Shown: positions 25,490 through 25,900 of the stretch, piece by piece
Layout of the letters: each line of letters opens with the position of its first letter
How positions within the stretch are numbered: the first letter of the stretch is position 1
NCBI GenBank assembly: GCA_934320895.1
Contig: CAKRFY010000037.1
Span: 1 to 25,900, forward strand
DNA length: 25,900 nt
DNA from: an uncultured Lachnospiraceae bacterium
GTDB lineage: Bacteria; Bacillota; Clostridia; Lachnospirales; Lachnospiraceae
Direction of reading: 5' to 3'
Position numbers and translations under genes: made by a program
Notes under the pieces: generated by a model
The model's database searches: none
Told to the model about the DNA's origin: nothing
Seen by the model: the letters and a program-made list of their open reading frames with translations, nothing else

Positions 25490-25626
25490 TAAAATCTCCT
25501 AAGCTTCTTTACTGCTTTTGGTACTTTAGGCTGATAGAAAAACAGTGCACAACCTCTATTGGCACTTCTCGAAGCTGCATTATATATAACCTTTTTAATT
25601 GCTTTTTTCATAATTTTATCCTTCAT
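25489..25626 (-). CDS. agrD: AgrD-like cyclic lactone autoinducer precursor peptide
   Basis: A small gene encoding 45 residues from 25626 (40 if the start at 25611 is used). It has a basic amphipathic leader (MKKAIKKVIYNAASRSANRG), a core with one Cys (GCALFFYQ), and a proline-containing basic tail (PKVPKAVKKLRRF). This layout is that of clostridial AgrD: leader, Cys-started ring of about five residues, then a charged recognition tail containing a P-x-x-P-like turn. The ring is predicted as Cys-Ala-Leu-Phe-Phe or one residue longer, with the thiolactone at the AgrB cleavage point. AAGGAG lies 9 nt before the 25626 start, and GAAGGA lies 7 nt before the 25611 start, so the start is ambiguous. 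The stop overlaps the agrB start. Confidence 0.88.
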   Translation of the reverse strand: MKDKIMKKAIKKVIYNAASRSANRGCALFFYQPKVPKAVKKLRRF

Positions 25627-25672
25627 TACATTAAGCTCCTTCATCCTCTACATTATCATATCTCTTATTTTG

Positions 25673-25682
25673 CAAGCATTTA
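25673..25682. repeat. 10-bp direct repeat flanking agrBD (upstream copy)
   Basis: Second copy of CAAGCATTTA, about 45 bp upstream of the agrD start. The surrounding AT-rich 110 bp must contain the agrD promoter. A TATGAT-like -10 near 25653-25658 is possible, but no convincing -35 was found. Confidence 0.3.
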
Positions 25683-25737
25683 AAAGTCTCTATTTAAATT
25701 ATATAAATTTTAATTTTATATATCATTATAATATATA

Positions 25738-25900
25738 CTACAAAGTCAATATCAATTTTCTATAAGTTGTACTATGTTCCAATAGATATTTATGTGTTCC
25801 ACAGCATTCTATTTTTCCTTCAGTTTTTGTTAAAATATCCAAAACACTCCCTAGAATCAATGGAATTAACAATGACACAATTGCTGACAACAACGAGAAA
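25738..25900 (-). pseudogene. ABC-exporter remnant with apparent internal deletion (partial at right edge)
   Basis: The open frame entering from the right edge encodes 53 residues before a TAG. The first part (FSLLSAIVSLLIPLILGSVLDIL) looks like the first membrane helix of an ABC exporter. The second part (GKIECCGTHKYLLEHSTTYRKL) looks like the extreme C-terminus of an exporter ATPase domain, where family members read G-I-E-GTH-ELL----YRKL. The ~450 residues that should lie between, including Walker motifs, are missing, and the junction is near TKTEG. This suggests an in-frame internal deletion. Both matches are by eye, and the segment is short. Confidence 0.45.

Noticed and set aside
25559..25765. 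Plus-strand hydrophobic 68-residue frame resembling a small membrane peptide
   Set aside because: It lies antisense to agrD and its leader, has no Shine-Dalgarno, and its hydrophobicity follows from AT-rich antisense codons.

Overview
The window reads as chromosome of a low-GC, Gram-positive anaerobe, most likely a motile Lachnospiraceae (Butyrivibrio/Roseburia/Agathobacter-like). Grounds: AT-rich intergenic DNA, strong GGAGG-type ribosome binding sites, lipobox solute-binding proteins, an ATPase-less sugar ABC operon, tandem GH94 phosphorylases, a pstSCAB-phoU-phoPR operon and a clostridial-type agrBD pair. Family placement is inference; no rRNA or tRNA is present to fix it.

Region 1 (about 1-13950) is a glucan-oligosaccharide uptake, sensing and phosphorolysis locus. 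It holds a truncated CE2-type esterase remnant, a methyl-accepting chemotaxis protein co-operonic with an orphan sugar-binding lipoprotein, an ABC importer operon (binding protein, hairpin, two permeases, no ATPase), a divergent AraC-family regulator, and two GH94 phosphorylases. Three promoters (orphan binding protein plus chemoreceptor, importer, phosphorylases) carry the same 16-bp element, each with its last six bases exactly 17 bp upstream of a -10-like hexamer. This suggests one activator, plausibly the AraC protein, controls sensing, uptake and breakdown together.

Region 2 (about 13950-15800) carries a DUF1275/YoaK-like membrane protein and a Cof-type HAD phosphatase whose 3' ends overlap, followed by a palindrome-rich intergenic stretch.

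Region 3 (15803-22471) is a complete phosphate operon on the minus strand: pstS, pstC, pstA, pstB, phoU, then a PhoB/PhoP-type response regulator and PhoR-type kinase. A four-unit, 11-bp-periodic Pho-box-like array lies upstream of pstS, and a hairpin separates pstS from pstC.

Region 4 (22480-25900) has thioredoxin reductase with an unexplained array of TTGAAG direct repeats upstream, a 5'-truncated and frameshifted Na/Pi symporter remnant, an agrBD cyclic-peptide signalling pair, and at the right edge an apparent internally deleted ABC-exporter remnant. The last three look like an accessory, decaying junction.

All product calls come from reading motifs and remembered family features; no database search was possible.
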